Of a stretch of DNA of 64,000 nt, positions 23,376 through 34,996 are shown piece after piece. Position 1 is the stretch's first letter; each line of letters opens with the position of its first letter. A program made the position numbers and the translations under genes. The notes beneath the pieces were generated by a model. That model worked only from the letters and a program-made list of their open reading frames with translations. It made no database searches and had not been told where the DNA came from. Origin of the DNA: Muscardinus avellanarius (taxonomy: Eukaryota > Chordata > Mammalia > Rodentia > Gliridae). The stretch spans positions 37,827,331 through 37,891,330 of the forward strand of contig OY726563.1 in NCBI GenBank assembly GCA_963383645.1, written 5' to 3'.

Positions 23376-23827
23376 ATTTTTAAGTATAATATGTTTGAAG
23401 CAAAGACAAACCTAATAAGAGAACCTAAGGAATGCTAAGTATAATGAAAACAACACTTGAAAATTATTGTTTCATTTCCATGATTCTTTATCCTTCTCTC
23501 ATTTTTACTGCAGGTTTATTTGGGGGTTTTTAATCTCATAGCTAAGGGAGTGAGTTTTGACCCTCCGTCTGGCCTTGGTTTTTAAATGTGAGCTATGTGT
23601 ATTAATCTTCTCTGTAATGAAAAGAATGCACAGCAAAAGGACAGACACTAACATTCACTTTAAGAAGCTCTCTAACATCATTTAAAAAAACTCATTCTAA
23701 GGTAAAGAAAACTATATAGGACCTTCAAAGAAAAAAAGAAAGGTTACTCAGTTTCAAAATCAGACTGACATCATGATACTAAGGTACTAGAACACAATAA
23801 AGCAATGTCTTTAAAACTGCAAGGGAA

Positions 23828-23968
23828 AGCCAGCCGTGGTGGCGCACGCTTATAATCCCAGCATTCGGGAGGCTGAGACCGGAGGATGGCAGTTCATGGA
23901 CAGCCTCAGCTACTTAGTGAGGCCCTCTGCAACTTAGTGAGACCCTGTTTCAAAATAAAGAATAAAAT
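23828..23968 (+). mobile_element. B1-like half without ID tail
   Basis: AGCCAGCCGTGGTGGCGCAC to AAAATAAAGAATAAAATT. The ID half is absent, so this is a truncated or monomeric copy. Confidence 0.75.
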
Positions 23969-24129
23969 TTCAAGGGAAAAATATTGTCAATCTTGCATTG
24001 TGTGAGAACAAGGTATTTTAAGACACCTTAGAACTCAGTAAGTTTACCTCTTACACTCTGAAAATTTTTCTCAAGAAACTAGTTTAGCCAAAAAATAATA
24101 ATTTAAGAAAAACAATAGATATAAAAATC

Positions 24130-24487
24130 AGTAGGTGGCACAAGCCTATAATCTGGTATTTGTGAGGCTGAGACAGGAAGATCACAGGTTCAAGGCCAGC
24201 CTCAGCAATACCCTGTCTCAAAATAAAACTATAGGGCTGGGGGTGTGGCCTGGAGGTAGAATGTACTGGGTTCAATCTCCAGAATTAAAAGAAAAAAAAA
24301 GGCTAAAAGGGCTGGGCCTAGTCTCTCACACCTGTGATCCCAGTCTTGTGAGGCTAAGAAAGGAGTATCACAGGTTTGAGGGCAGCTTCAGCAACCTAGT
24401 GAGACCATTTCAAACTAAAAAAATAAAATAAGGCTGTGGCTGTGGCTTGGAGGTAGAATATCACCAGGTTCAGTCTCCAATAACACA

Positions 24488-24540
<53 letters not shown>

Positions 24541-24672
24541 CCAGCACATGCTGAGTCAGTCCCATGTTGAGGATGGGGATAGGATTAAAAGAAAATGAAG
24601 AGAGCTAAAGGTATAGATCACTGGCAGAACACTTACCCACACAAGACCCTGGGTTTGAGCCCTAACACTGAA
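24130..24672 (+). mobile_element. Three SINEs and a (CA)n tract
   Basis: Dimers at 24130-24292 and 24310-24483; the second ends in (CA)n at 24484-24540. An ID monomer follows at 24603-24672. Confidence 0.75.
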
Positions 24673-25096
24673 AAAAAGAATAGAAAACTAAGAGGCTTTT
24701 CCGTATCTCGAAGCCTAGAGAATTCTCCACTGAATTGTGAAGTTTTCCTTTTCCATGGAGCTATTCCCACTATTTGATTCTACACAGAAAGATACATAAA
24801 AATCACATTGTGTATTCTATTCCTTTCTTCTTTTGCTATAGGATTACAGACATATTTGGATTTTTTCCATCTTTTTAAATGCTTCTTGTTCACCCTGCTT
24901 TTTCTGTGATTTTTCTTTCCTGCCTTCATTTAGATTGCTTGTTTGTATACTTGAAATGTGTCTGTTCACAACTAATAGAAACACATTTGTCCTTAAAATT
25001 TTTAACATGCTACATACTCACCTTAAAGTGTGAGGTTAATCAATGTCTTCGAACAATATAAAAATTTTATACCACAACCCAAAATATTTCAGTTCT

Positions 25097-25305
25097 AGCT
25101 GGGCATGGTGGCACATGCTTGTAATCCCAGCATTAGGGAGGCCGAGACAGGAGGATCACGGTTCACGGACAGCCTCAGCTACTTTAGTGAGGCCCTCTTC
25201 AACTCGGTGAGACCCTATTTCAAAATAAAGAATAAAAAATAGGGCTGGGGTTGTACCTTGGAGGTAGAGTACCACTAGGCTCCATCCCCAGTGCCACAAA
25301 AAATT
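25097..25305 (+). mobile_element. B1-ID SINE
   Basis: AGCTGGGCATGGTGGCACAT to CCCCAGTGCCACAAAA. Confidence 0.85.
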
Positions 25306-25599
25306 TCAGTTCTCTGTTTTATTGCTCTCCCCTCCCCTTGGCCCAAGGAGAAAGAACTATTATTTGGTACATGCAATGTTGGCTTAGGTTAGCACCCCAA
25401 CTAGATCCCTTTTATTGGGCTAGTACGACCAGTGGCCAGTTCTAGCACACTGCTTTCCTGAGAACTGATCTCATGAAGTCAAGGCCTCCATGGCTGAGTA
25501 TATCAGCCCCAATCCTTGAGAACACACTGTAGCCAAAGCCTGACTGATAAAGGGATACAAAAGCCAGCCCCTTATACAATGGAGGACAATTCATGGTGT

Positions 25600-26035
25600 C
25601 TATATTAGTTGTCTACTGCAGCTGTATTTACTATTAACTTCATGGCTTACAACAACACAAATTTATTATCTTCGAGGTCTGGAGGTAGGAGGTTTGGCAT
25701 GGGTTTTACTGGGAAGAATAGGGGAGATTCTATTTTCTGGCCTTTTTCCTTTCTGTCTTCCAAGCCAGCAACACAGCATCTGGCAGGCCATTTTTCTGCA
25801 GTCGCATCTCTTTCTGTGACTCTCTTCGGCTTCCCTCTTCCTCTTTAAAGGACCTATGAGTTTACGTTGGGCCCACCAGTATAATCCTGAATAATCTTTT
25901 TATTTGAGGTCAGCTGATTAGCATTCTTAATTCCACCAGTGACCTTAATTCCCCTTTGCCAGGTAACATATAAACAGGTTCAGATAATTAGGACACAGAC
26001 ATCTTTCATGGCCATCATTCTGCCAACCATTCTCC
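25600..26035 (-). mobile_element. MLT1-type LTR, antisense
   Basis: TATTAGTTGTCTACTGCAGC ... GCTTACAACAACACAAATTT ... GACCTTAATTCCCCTTTGCC is the reverse complement of the MLT1 pattern (in sense, TAAGCCA near the 3' end). Confidence 0.65.
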
Positions 26036-26689
26036 AGAGCTATTCATGGGTTTGAGCTAAGGTGAGATCCAGCTAAATACACTGAAAGGGGCCTAGAAAA
26101 TGTAAGGTCTTCATTCAACAGCAAACAATGTATAAAACTTTATAAGAATTTAATAAGCTGTTATGTCAAAGGACAGTATTGTAAAGCTAAAATCACATCT
26201 ACTATAATAGGAAGTCCACATCATTTATCAAAATAGAAAGTCTAAGAAATTTGGTGGTAGTAAATATCAGGAAAAATAACAACATAGCTGTCACTTCTCT
26301 GGGGGAAAGGTCATTAAAGGAGAAGTGGAGCAGAGAGGTGCTCCTTTTCTTTAGAAACCTTCTAATCCTATTTGACTTCTTGAACTATGTTCACTGCTTT
26401 GATATAAAAAAAAGCAACTTGAGAAATTCTGAAAAGTTGAAAAGAAAAATCCCCCTAAAATAGCAATAACCTACTGGCTTTAAATTTCAAATCCTGGTTC
26501 TAAAAAAAATGACCTTTTCTAACTATAAATATTAACATGCACTCACTGTATAGACTTCAGAAAATATAAAAATGCTAAAAGTACAAAATGAAAATCCTAT
26601 ATATCAACCCTTCAGAGATAACCATGACAAGCCTTTATGTGTATAAAATTTATGGTCAATCTTCTGGGTACTTTTAATAAATGGGATCA
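26036..26689. other. Intergenic sequence, nothing recognised
   Basis: AT-rich, no recognisable repeat or gene. Confidence 0.5.
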
Positions 26690-26815
26690 GAGCCAGGTGC
26701 AAGTGGCATGTGTCTATAGTCCCTAATACTAGGAAGGCTGAGACAAGAGGATCACTTATGCCCAGGAATTCAAGAAACATAGCCAGAACCCCCTTCAAAA
26801 CAAAAAGCAGCAACA
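26690..26815 (+). mobile_element. B1-like monomer, old
   Basis: AGCCAGGTGCAAGTGGCATG ... GAGGATCACTTATGCCCAG. No ID half. Confidence 0.65.
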
Positions 26816-27130
26816 AAAATAAGATCACACTGTTTGTAACCTGCTTTAATCACTAACATGTGACACCCTCTAGATCAATGTAAATAACTATATTGCCCTT
26901 AATAATAGTATAAAATTCTTTCATTTGAATGTATCATTAATAGTAATAATAATTTAACAATCATCAGAAGGGAAGAAATATGCTATTGCACTCATCTTTC
27001 ATTACAGGGAATTAGAAGATATTACTTAAAGCTAGTAAACAACAAAAAAGTAAAGTATAATTTTAAACTAATAGGTATATTTAAACTTTATGCTAATATG
27101 CAGATTTATTTTTCTATAAAGACTGTATTT

Positions 27131-27245
27131 TGCTGGGTATAATGGCACACACCTGTAATCCTAGCTACAAAGGCTGACCAGGAAGATCGCAAGTTCTAGG
27201 CCAGCCTGGGTAACTTGGTAGGACCAGGACTCAAAATAAAATGTA
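27131..27245 (+). mobile_element. B1-like monomer, old
   Basis: GCTGGGTATAATGGCACACA ... GCCAGCCTGGGTAACTTGG. Confidence 0.65.
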
Positions 27246-27254
27246 GACTCCAGA

Positions 27255-27505
27255 TGATGAGGAAAAACCTCAGGGGAGCCCAAGGGTAGGGGTGGAGGAA
27301 TACTTAGGTTCATTAATAGAAATACTCCCATAGACTATGTGTATACATGTGAATATATACCAATGTCAATTTGGGTACTCCATAATGGGAGGGAGAGAAA
27401 TGGGGGACACCAATAGTATGTGCATATATATCATTGTCAACTTGATTTGTATTATAATGTGAGACTATAATGCACCAATAAAAGCAAAATAAATAAATAA
27501 AATGC
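27255..27505 (+). mobile_element. L1 3'UTR fragment, diverged
   Basis: Purine-rich GGGAGGGAGAGAAATGGGGG followed by ATAATGCACCAATAAAAGCA is a diverged form of the L1 3'UTR seen elsewhere in the window. Confidence 0.65.
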
Positions 27506-27509
27506 AAAA

Positions 27510-28062
27510 AGGGGGTTGCTAGGGATATAGCTCCATGATAGAGTACTTGCTTTGCATATGCAAGGCCTTGGTTTCCAAGCCTAGTACCACAAAAAAATAT
27601 GTATTTCAAGCTAGATGTGGTAGCATATGCCTGTAATCCCAGTACTAGGGAGGCTGAGACAGGAAAATCATAGGTTCAAGGATAGCCTCTACAACTTAGC
27701 GAGGCCCTCAACAGCCTAGCAAGACCTAATTTCAAAATATAAAATAAAATAGGGTTGGGAGTATAGCACAGAGGTAGAATGCCCTTGGGTTCAGCCTCTG
27801 GTAGTAAAAGAAAAAGATGTTATTTCATTTGTACTGTATTTGAAAATTTAGCTGGGCATGGTGGTGCAGGGTTATAATCCCAGCGCTTGGGAGGCTGAGA
27901 CAGGAGGATTGCACAGGTTCGAAGCCTGCCTCAGCTACTTAGTGAGGCTCTCAGAAATTTAGTGAGACACTGTTTCCAAATAAAGTATAAAATAGGTCTG
28001 GGAGTATAGCCCAGAGGTAGAAAAGTGCCTGGGTTCCACCTTCAGTACCACCACAAAAAAAG
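27510..28062 (+). mobile_element. ID monomer and two B1-ID SINEs
   Basis: ID monomer 27510-27592 (TATGCAAGGCCTTGGTTTCC), dimers 27610-27810 and 27850-28062. The last has the intermediate ID half GGTCTGGGAGTATAGCCCAG but a normal centre. Confidence 0.8.
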
Positions 28063-28279
28063 AGAAAATTTTAAAAACATACTAAAACTCATCTATTTTT
28101 GTGATGTGAGAAGGGGAGAACTGTAAGAATAAAAAAATAAAAATCAGTCAAAAGGTTACTATACATCTTCCAAAGCCTAAACCACAAAATAGCTATACTC
28201 CATGTAGTCAAGTTTCAATAAATCTTACAGCCTTCGTGCCCTGAAACATGAAATCTTCATTTCAGAAAAATGCAGACCA

Positions 28280-28467
28280 TGTTTTTCATTGCAACCAAGC
28301 CTCACCAGTCATTCCTGATGGAGCCTCTGATTCACTGGACTACTACACAGAGAAGGAACACTTTCCTATAGGCTGTTTTTCATTGCAACCAAGCCTCACC
28401 AGTCATTCCTGATGGAGCCTCTGATTCACTGGACTACTACACAGAGAAGGAACACTTTCCTATAGGC
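28280..28467. repeat. Perfect 94-bp tandem duplication
   Basis: Units 28280-28373 and 28374-28467, starting TGTTTTTCATTGCAACCAAG and ending CCTATAGGC, appear identical. No SINE or L1 is recognisable in the unit. Confidence 0.95.
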
Positions 28468-29195
28468 TGAAACTCAATCTAGCACAGTAATATGTTTTTC
28501 ACAAACTTAATCACTCATTTACACAGTAACTGAATACCTACCAAAGAACTACAGAGGTTCATGAACATCCCTATCCCCAAAATCCAACACCTGGAATTAT
28601 TTGAGAGCCCATACAATACCACAAGTAGAAAACTATACCTGGGCTCATTTTGATGAGTCACAGTCAAAAGGCAGATGTCACAACAGTTTATTCAGCATCC
28701 CCAAAGGGGTGGGGACTCTCCCAGTCCCTTGGCTATGATACACAAACTTTGTTTCATGTACAAAAACTTGATTAAAATTTTGCATACAATTACCTTCAAG
28801 CTATATGTATAAGATGTATATGAAACATAAGTAAATTTTGTGTTGAGACTTGGGTCCCATCCCCATAATATCTCATTATATATATGCAAATATTCCACAA
28901 TCTCAAATCTGAAAGACTTCTAGTCCCAAATATTTGGGATATGGAAAACTCTGCCTGTAACTATGTACTTTAGGAATTAGAGGTTAACAACAAGGATAAC
29001 TGTCAAGTAGTGTTGAAACTACTTAGTTGGAGAAACAGCATAGACAGGAAGCAGAAAGAGTGGTACTAATAGAGGTATGGCAGTGTGGAGAGAATTGGTA
29101 ATATTTTAACACTTGCATTCAAAATATTTTCAAACATAATATATTTAGAAATGTACAGGGAAAAACAAAGTACTGTTTTCATAATATGGACTTTT
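28468..29195. other. Intergenic sequence downstream of FUNDC1, nothing recognised
   Basis: No SINE or L1. No coding signal. Confidence 0.45.
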
Positions 29196-29398
29196 TTGGG
29201 GGGTTACTAAGGATGGAACCCAGGGGCATTGTACCTCTGAGTGACACCCCCAACCCTATTTTTTATTCTTTATTTTGAAACCAGGTCTCAGAGTTGCAAA
29301 GGGCCTAAGTAGTAGCTGAGGCTGTCCACGAACCACAACCCTCCTGTCTCAGCCTCCCGAATGCTAAGATTACAAGCGTGAGCCACCACGCCAGTTGA
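29196..29398 (-). mobile_element. B1-ID SINE
   Basis: Antisense dimer ending GTGAGCCACCACGCCAGTTG. Confidence 0.8.
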
Positions 29399-29509
29399 CA
29401 ATCTGGACTTTCAAAGTAGTTATCTCCACCACTCATTTGCACCTAAGTCATATTCCAGATTCTCCTATATTATATGTGTATATATTTTCTTTTCTTTCTT
29501 TTTTTCTTT

Positions 29510-29597
29510 TTTTTTTTTGGTGCTGGGCATTGAATCCAGGGCTTTCCACATACTAAGTATGTGCTTTACCACTGAACTATACCCCAGCCCTATCCTT
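29510..29597 (-). mobile_element. ID-like monomer
   Basis: Poly(T), then GGTGCTGGGCATTGAATCCA ... CTGAACTATACCCCAGCCCT. Confidence 0.8.
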
Positions 29598-29959
29598 ATT
29601 ATATAATCCTTCATACTGGAATATTTTAATGTCTATTTAATTGAAATTCAAGATTAGGCACTTTTGTGCCTCCCTGCTTTCCTAGTGTATCATACAAAGA
29701 ATAGATGCTATAAATAGCTTCAAAATGAACAAACTGAACCAGCCACTGGAGCTCCCTTAAGCAGCCTGCCTCATTGTATGACTCATGCAGTTGTGGCACA
29801 CAAAATGTGGCCACGGTTCTATCTAATATGACCTGACCAAACTCGTGAATATGTGTTCCTTTTAATTCCACAGCAATGGAAAGCGGAGTAACATAGAAAC
29901 GAAGAAAAGCTCAAAGATAAAACAAGTATTCATAAGCAAAATCACTTCATATTTATAAA

Positions 29960-31375
29960 CTCTTATATGTTTTATTTAGCATTATATCTGAGGCACTAAT
30001 GAGAATAAAGGAAGAAATTAAAGGTCAATTCCATGTTCAATTTTAAGGAGTCTTGCAAAAAGGAAAATACACAGTCTGTAACCAATCTTGAAAGTATAAA
30101 ATGTTGTAGTTTACAAGACACAAAATATACTATGGGGAAACGTGACCAAATGGAGAAAGTCCATTTCCAATGTGTACAAAATCTTTCCAATCTGAAGACT
30201 TCAATCTATGTTGTTCTGCTATTTTTCCCCAATTCCACCTTAGAACTCTATGGACAAAACTAACAATACAGAAAGCTTTGGGGGGCAAGAAGACTCTAAC
30301 AGAATATGATGTTGGCCCTGAGAAACAAGTAAACTGGCCTAGGGTTCAGCCAACATAATGCTACCAAAAGACTGAAAAGCCTTGGTACTTACATTTCAGA
30401 CTAGATGGAGACAATCCTCTTTAAGCTACAATTCTATAATTATACAGAAAACAACTGTTCTTTAGACAGTAAATTCATATTATACTACTAAATATTTTAA
30501 AGTGATTTTTACCTTTTGGTGAAGAGGCCAAAATAATGACTGGGATTTTAAGAAATGCTAAAGAAGGTATACTCAAACTTAATAAAATGAATCAATGACC
30601 CAACTATATGTGCCCCTTAAATAATTAGTTCTGCCCAGGCTGCCAAGATAAATATACAAACAAAAAATTAGAAGCTAACATATAAGAAAATATTTTTAAA
30701 ACTACAGATGCCAAAAAAGGAAAAATAACTTCAGACATGTTGTAATAGTTCCTTAGAAGAGCCTTCTTTGAAATGTATAGTCATCAGATAAGCAAAATAA
30801 GAATTACAAGAAAAAACAATGTAAATATTGATATTATACCAGTAGAGTCTATTTAATACCCTTAATAATGCTATCATTTCTAAAGTCACAAAAGGACACT
30901 ACAGCTCTTCAATTTATTGCAAACATATCTTCTTTTAAAAAGTCAGCTAAGACAAATTTCAAATTATTGACACTATACGGTAAAGCACAATGAAGAATGT
31001 GTTATTTAAATAAAACAGGATAATATTTTATTGGGCAATAAATCCAACAGATTTTTTTCCTCTATGCATATCTATATCCAATGGTGATATCTTATAGGCT
31101 ATTTTCTAAAGAGAGGCGGAAGTTAAAAAAAAAATGATGAAAGCTATGCTTTGCTCAAGAATACTATTGTTCACATACCACATTGGTTGTTTTACAGCAG
31201 ATACTAGTTTGCCAAGCTTCAAGTGGCAAAATGCTAAGTTGTAAATCTGGCATTATCCAGCTAGTTGTTTCTCCTTGCTCTGGAGACTCTGATGGCGTGT
31301 GCTGTTGAGAGATCACCTTGTTGCCACCACATCTCTTCTCAGTTGGCTCCACTTAGAGCGGAACATTCCATGTCC
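29960..31375 (-). other. Probable FUNDC1 3'UTR / terminal-exon region
   Basis: About 1.4 kb following the stop codon with no recognisable SINE or L1, in strong contrast to its surroundings. Minus-strand AATAAA hexamers are at 31027-31032, 30913-30918 and 29970-29975. Which one is used, and so where the mRNA ends, cannot be decided from sequence. The boundary given is the farthest of the three candidates. Confidence 0.5.
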
Positions 31376-31453
31376 TTAAGAGGCCAGGCCTAGCAAAAAG
31401 CCTCCCACAAATCCACTGGATATCACAATGTTCTGTTTGATAAATTCTGTTGC
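31376..31453 (-). CDS. FUNDC1: FUNDC1 coding exon 5 with stop codon
   Basis: 78 nt encode residues 131-155 ([13 protein letters not shown]...GGFLLGLAS) and TAA. This is TM3 and the short C-terminus. The acceptor is gtttttcag. Downstream in gene direction is a long repeat-poor stretch consistent with 3'UTR. Confidence 0.97.
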   Translation of the reverse strand, partial: ATEFIKQNIVISSGFVGGFLLGLAS

Positions 31454-34400
31454 CTGAAAAACAGTTTAGGCAAAATGCTCTCAGTTATGCTATAACATGG
31501 GTGAACCTTGAAAACATTACGTTAAGTGAACTAAGAGACAAAAGAGGACAAATGTATGATTCTACTTATGAACAGTCAAATTTATAAAGTCAGAGGAGAA
31601 TATGGGTTACTAAGCACTAGGAAGAGGGAGAAATTATAAGAATTAGTATTTGATTAGAACAGTTTATTTACAATGATAAAAAGAAAGTTCTACAAATGGG
31701 TAGTGATAATGACTGTACAGAAGTGTGAATGTGCTTAACACTACTGAATTGTACATTTGAAAGTGATCAATTTATCTGGGCATGGTAGCACATGCCTGTA
31801 ATCCCAGGACTTGTGAGGCTGAGACACTAGGATCACAGGTTGGTGGCCAGCCTCATCAACTTGGTGAGACCCTCAGAAACTTAGGGAGACCCTGTCTCAT
31901 AATAAAAAAATAAAAAGGCTGAGAGTATAGCTCAAAGGTAGAATTTCCCTGGGTTCAATCCGCAGTATTAAAAATTCAAAATAAGTAAGTTTATAAAAGT
32001 AGTAAATTTTATGTTACATATATTTTCCCACAATAAAAACATAAAATTTTGAAAATACTCTTAATTATTGAATATGGAACTTAGTAACATTTTTAGCTAT
32101 TTTCCTTAATTTGATGAATATTCAGCAAAAATTCCTATGTACCTACTACTGTATCAAACACCACACAACATCTCTCTGTCCATCACAAACTGAGGGAGTT
32201 TTTTTTTGTGTGTATGTGTGGTACTGGGAGGTGGAACCCAGGGGCTTTTCTACCTCCAGGCTATACTCCCAGACCTATTTTATACTTTATTTGGAAACAG
32301 GGTCTCACTAAGTTGCCGAGAGCCTCACTAAGTAGCTGAGGCTGGCTTTGAACCTATGCGATCCTCCTGTCTCAGCCTCCCAAGCGTGGGGATTATAAGG
32401 GTGCACCACCACACACGGCCAAACTGAGGGAGTTTAGAGCCCCGTAGGCCAGGCCCAAAAAACTCCTTGGCTACTGAGATAAGAGATATTTGGGTAGTTA
32501 TAATCTCACAGGTAAAAAAGAAATCTGCCTATAGGAAAAATTATTAAATAAACTGTCACAGAATGTACAATGATTTTTTTTCGTTTTTGTGGTACTGGGG
32601 ACTGAAGCTAGGGGAATTCTATCCCCAACACTTTTTTAGTTTTGTTTTGAAACAGGGTGATCTTATTAGGCTGCTTAGAGTCTCACTACCTTGCTAAAGT
32701 TGGCCTTGAGCCTGCAATTCTCCTATCTCAGCCTCCCAAGTACTCTGGGATTATAGACATATGTCACTGTGCCTGGCTTACAATATTAATAGTTCACTCA
32801 GCCAGTAAAAAAAAAAAAGATAAAAAGCTGCTTTGATACAATAATTATTCCAAATAAAATCATAAGAAAATTATTTAAAAAAGCAAGACTAGTGGTGGCG
32901 CCCACTTACAATCCCAGCATTTGGGAGGCTGAGAGAGCAGAGGATCACAGTTCGCCGACAGCCTCAGCTACTTAGCGAGACCCTTCACAACTCAGTGAGA
33001 CCTTGTTTCAAAAATAAAACAACTAGCCGGGTGTGGTGGCTCAGTTATAATCCCCGCGCTTGGGAGGCGGAGACAGGAGGATAGCGCAGGTTTGAAGCCA
33101 GCCGCGCTGGCTTAAGAGACCCTGTTTCTAAAATTAAAAAAGTACAAAATAGGTCTGGGAGTGTAGCCCGAAGGTAGAAGGGCTTCCAGGAACCCCAGTA
33201 CCACCAAAAATAAATAAATAAATAAAACAACTAAAAAAAATAGGGTTGGAGGTGTAGCTCGGAGATATAATGCCCCTGGGTTCCATCCCCAGTACAGAAG
33301 AAAACGAAGAAGAGGAAGAAGAGGAAGAAGATGAGGAGGAGGAAGAGGAGGAGAAAAAGGCAGATTATTGGGATGTTTTGCTTTTGCTTAGATGCTTCAA
33401 AAACATCAGTGTCAACTAGGCATGGTGGCACACACCGGTAATCCCAGTTCTTGGGAGGCTGAGACAGAAAGATTGAAGGTTCCAGACCAGCCTCAGCAAC
33501 TTAACAAGGCTCTCAGCAATCTAGAGAGACCCTGTTTCAAAATACAGTATAAAAAGAGTAGGAGTAAAGTGCTCAGGGGTAAAGTGCCCCTGAGTTCAAT
33601 CTCCAGTACCCCCCAACACAAACAAAACCATCAGTGCTATGAAAGACTAGAAGAAGGGGTACTACAGACATGAGAACTGTTTAACGCTAAAGGAAATTCC
33701 AGAGACATGACAAGCAAATGTAATACATAACTTTTCATTAGGAAAAAGTTATAAAAGATATTTTGTGGAAAATTTTTAATATGATCTATATACAGGAAAC
33801 TCATTGTATCATGTAAAATTTTTTAGATTAATAATGTTATTACAGTTGTAGACGAAAGTATCCATACTTTCAGCAGATACATGTTGAGTTATTTAGGGGT
33901 AAAGAGTCATGACATATTTTTAAAAAGTGTAAATCACACCTATGCAGAGATAAAGCAAATGTAGCAAAATGTGAGAAATTTGGCAAATCTGTGAAGGGTG
34001 TTTGCATATTCACTTTGTCTTTCAACTTTTAAATTGATTTGAAAATTTTCAAAATAAAAAGTTGAAGGAGGTAAAGTATAAAAAAGGCAAGGGTGTATCT
34101 GATTTTAAAAAGAGTACAAGAAAGAGACAAAATAAACAAAAATATTAATAAAACTAATATATTAACAAAATAAAACATACATTTTCAATCTATTTAAATC
34201 TTTAAAAAATCAGTAGTTTAACTAACATATATATACATATACACATTTATAAAAGTAGAGAAATAATTTTGGAAGAATAATGTTACCAACTTTTACATGC
34301 AGAGCAAAATGTGTGGGAAATGAGCATAAGAATCTATATTAACCAAAAACAAAAAAAGGCTTATTTATTTATTTATTTATTTATTGGTGGTACTGGAGTT

Positions 34401-34897
34401 TCTGGAAGCCCTTCTACGTCCGGGCTACACTCCCAGACCTATTTTATACTTTTTTTTTTTTTGGTGGCACTGGGAGTGGAACCCATGGGCCTTCTACCTC
34501 TGGGCTATACTCCCAGACCTATTTTCTATTTTATTTGGAAACAGGGTCTCACTAAATTGCTGAGAGCCTCACTAAGTAGCTGAGGCTGGCTTCGAACCTG
34601 TGCGATCCTCCTGTCTCAGCCTCCCAAGCGTAGGGATTACAAGCGTGCGCCACCACGCCCGGCTTACATTTTTTTTAATATTTGGAAACAGGGTCTCTTA
34701 AGCCAGCTGGCTGGCTTTGAACCTGTGCGATCCTCCTGTCTCCGCCTCCCAAGCGCAGGGACTACAAGCGTGTGCCACCACGCCTGGCAAAATGGCTAAC
34801 TTAAAAGATGCTGTGATCCCAAATTTTACCTAGCAGTCCACATATATGACTAAAAATTTTTCCAAAGAGGGTATTTTATTTTCTTTCTCTCTCTCTC

Positions 34898-34945
<48 letters not shown>

Positions 34946-34956
34946 CCTCCCTCCCT

Positions 34957-34996
<40 letters not shown>

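Noticed and set aside
29510..29597. tRNA gene
   Set aside because: ID elements derive from tRNA-Ala and keep A/B-box-like blocks, but these copies have A-rich tails and no intact cloverleaf or anticodon context. The same applies to all other ID monomers here.
29626..29871. 81-codon minus-strand frame downstream of FUNDC1
   Set aside because: No recognisable domain, and no splice or promoter context; most likely chance.
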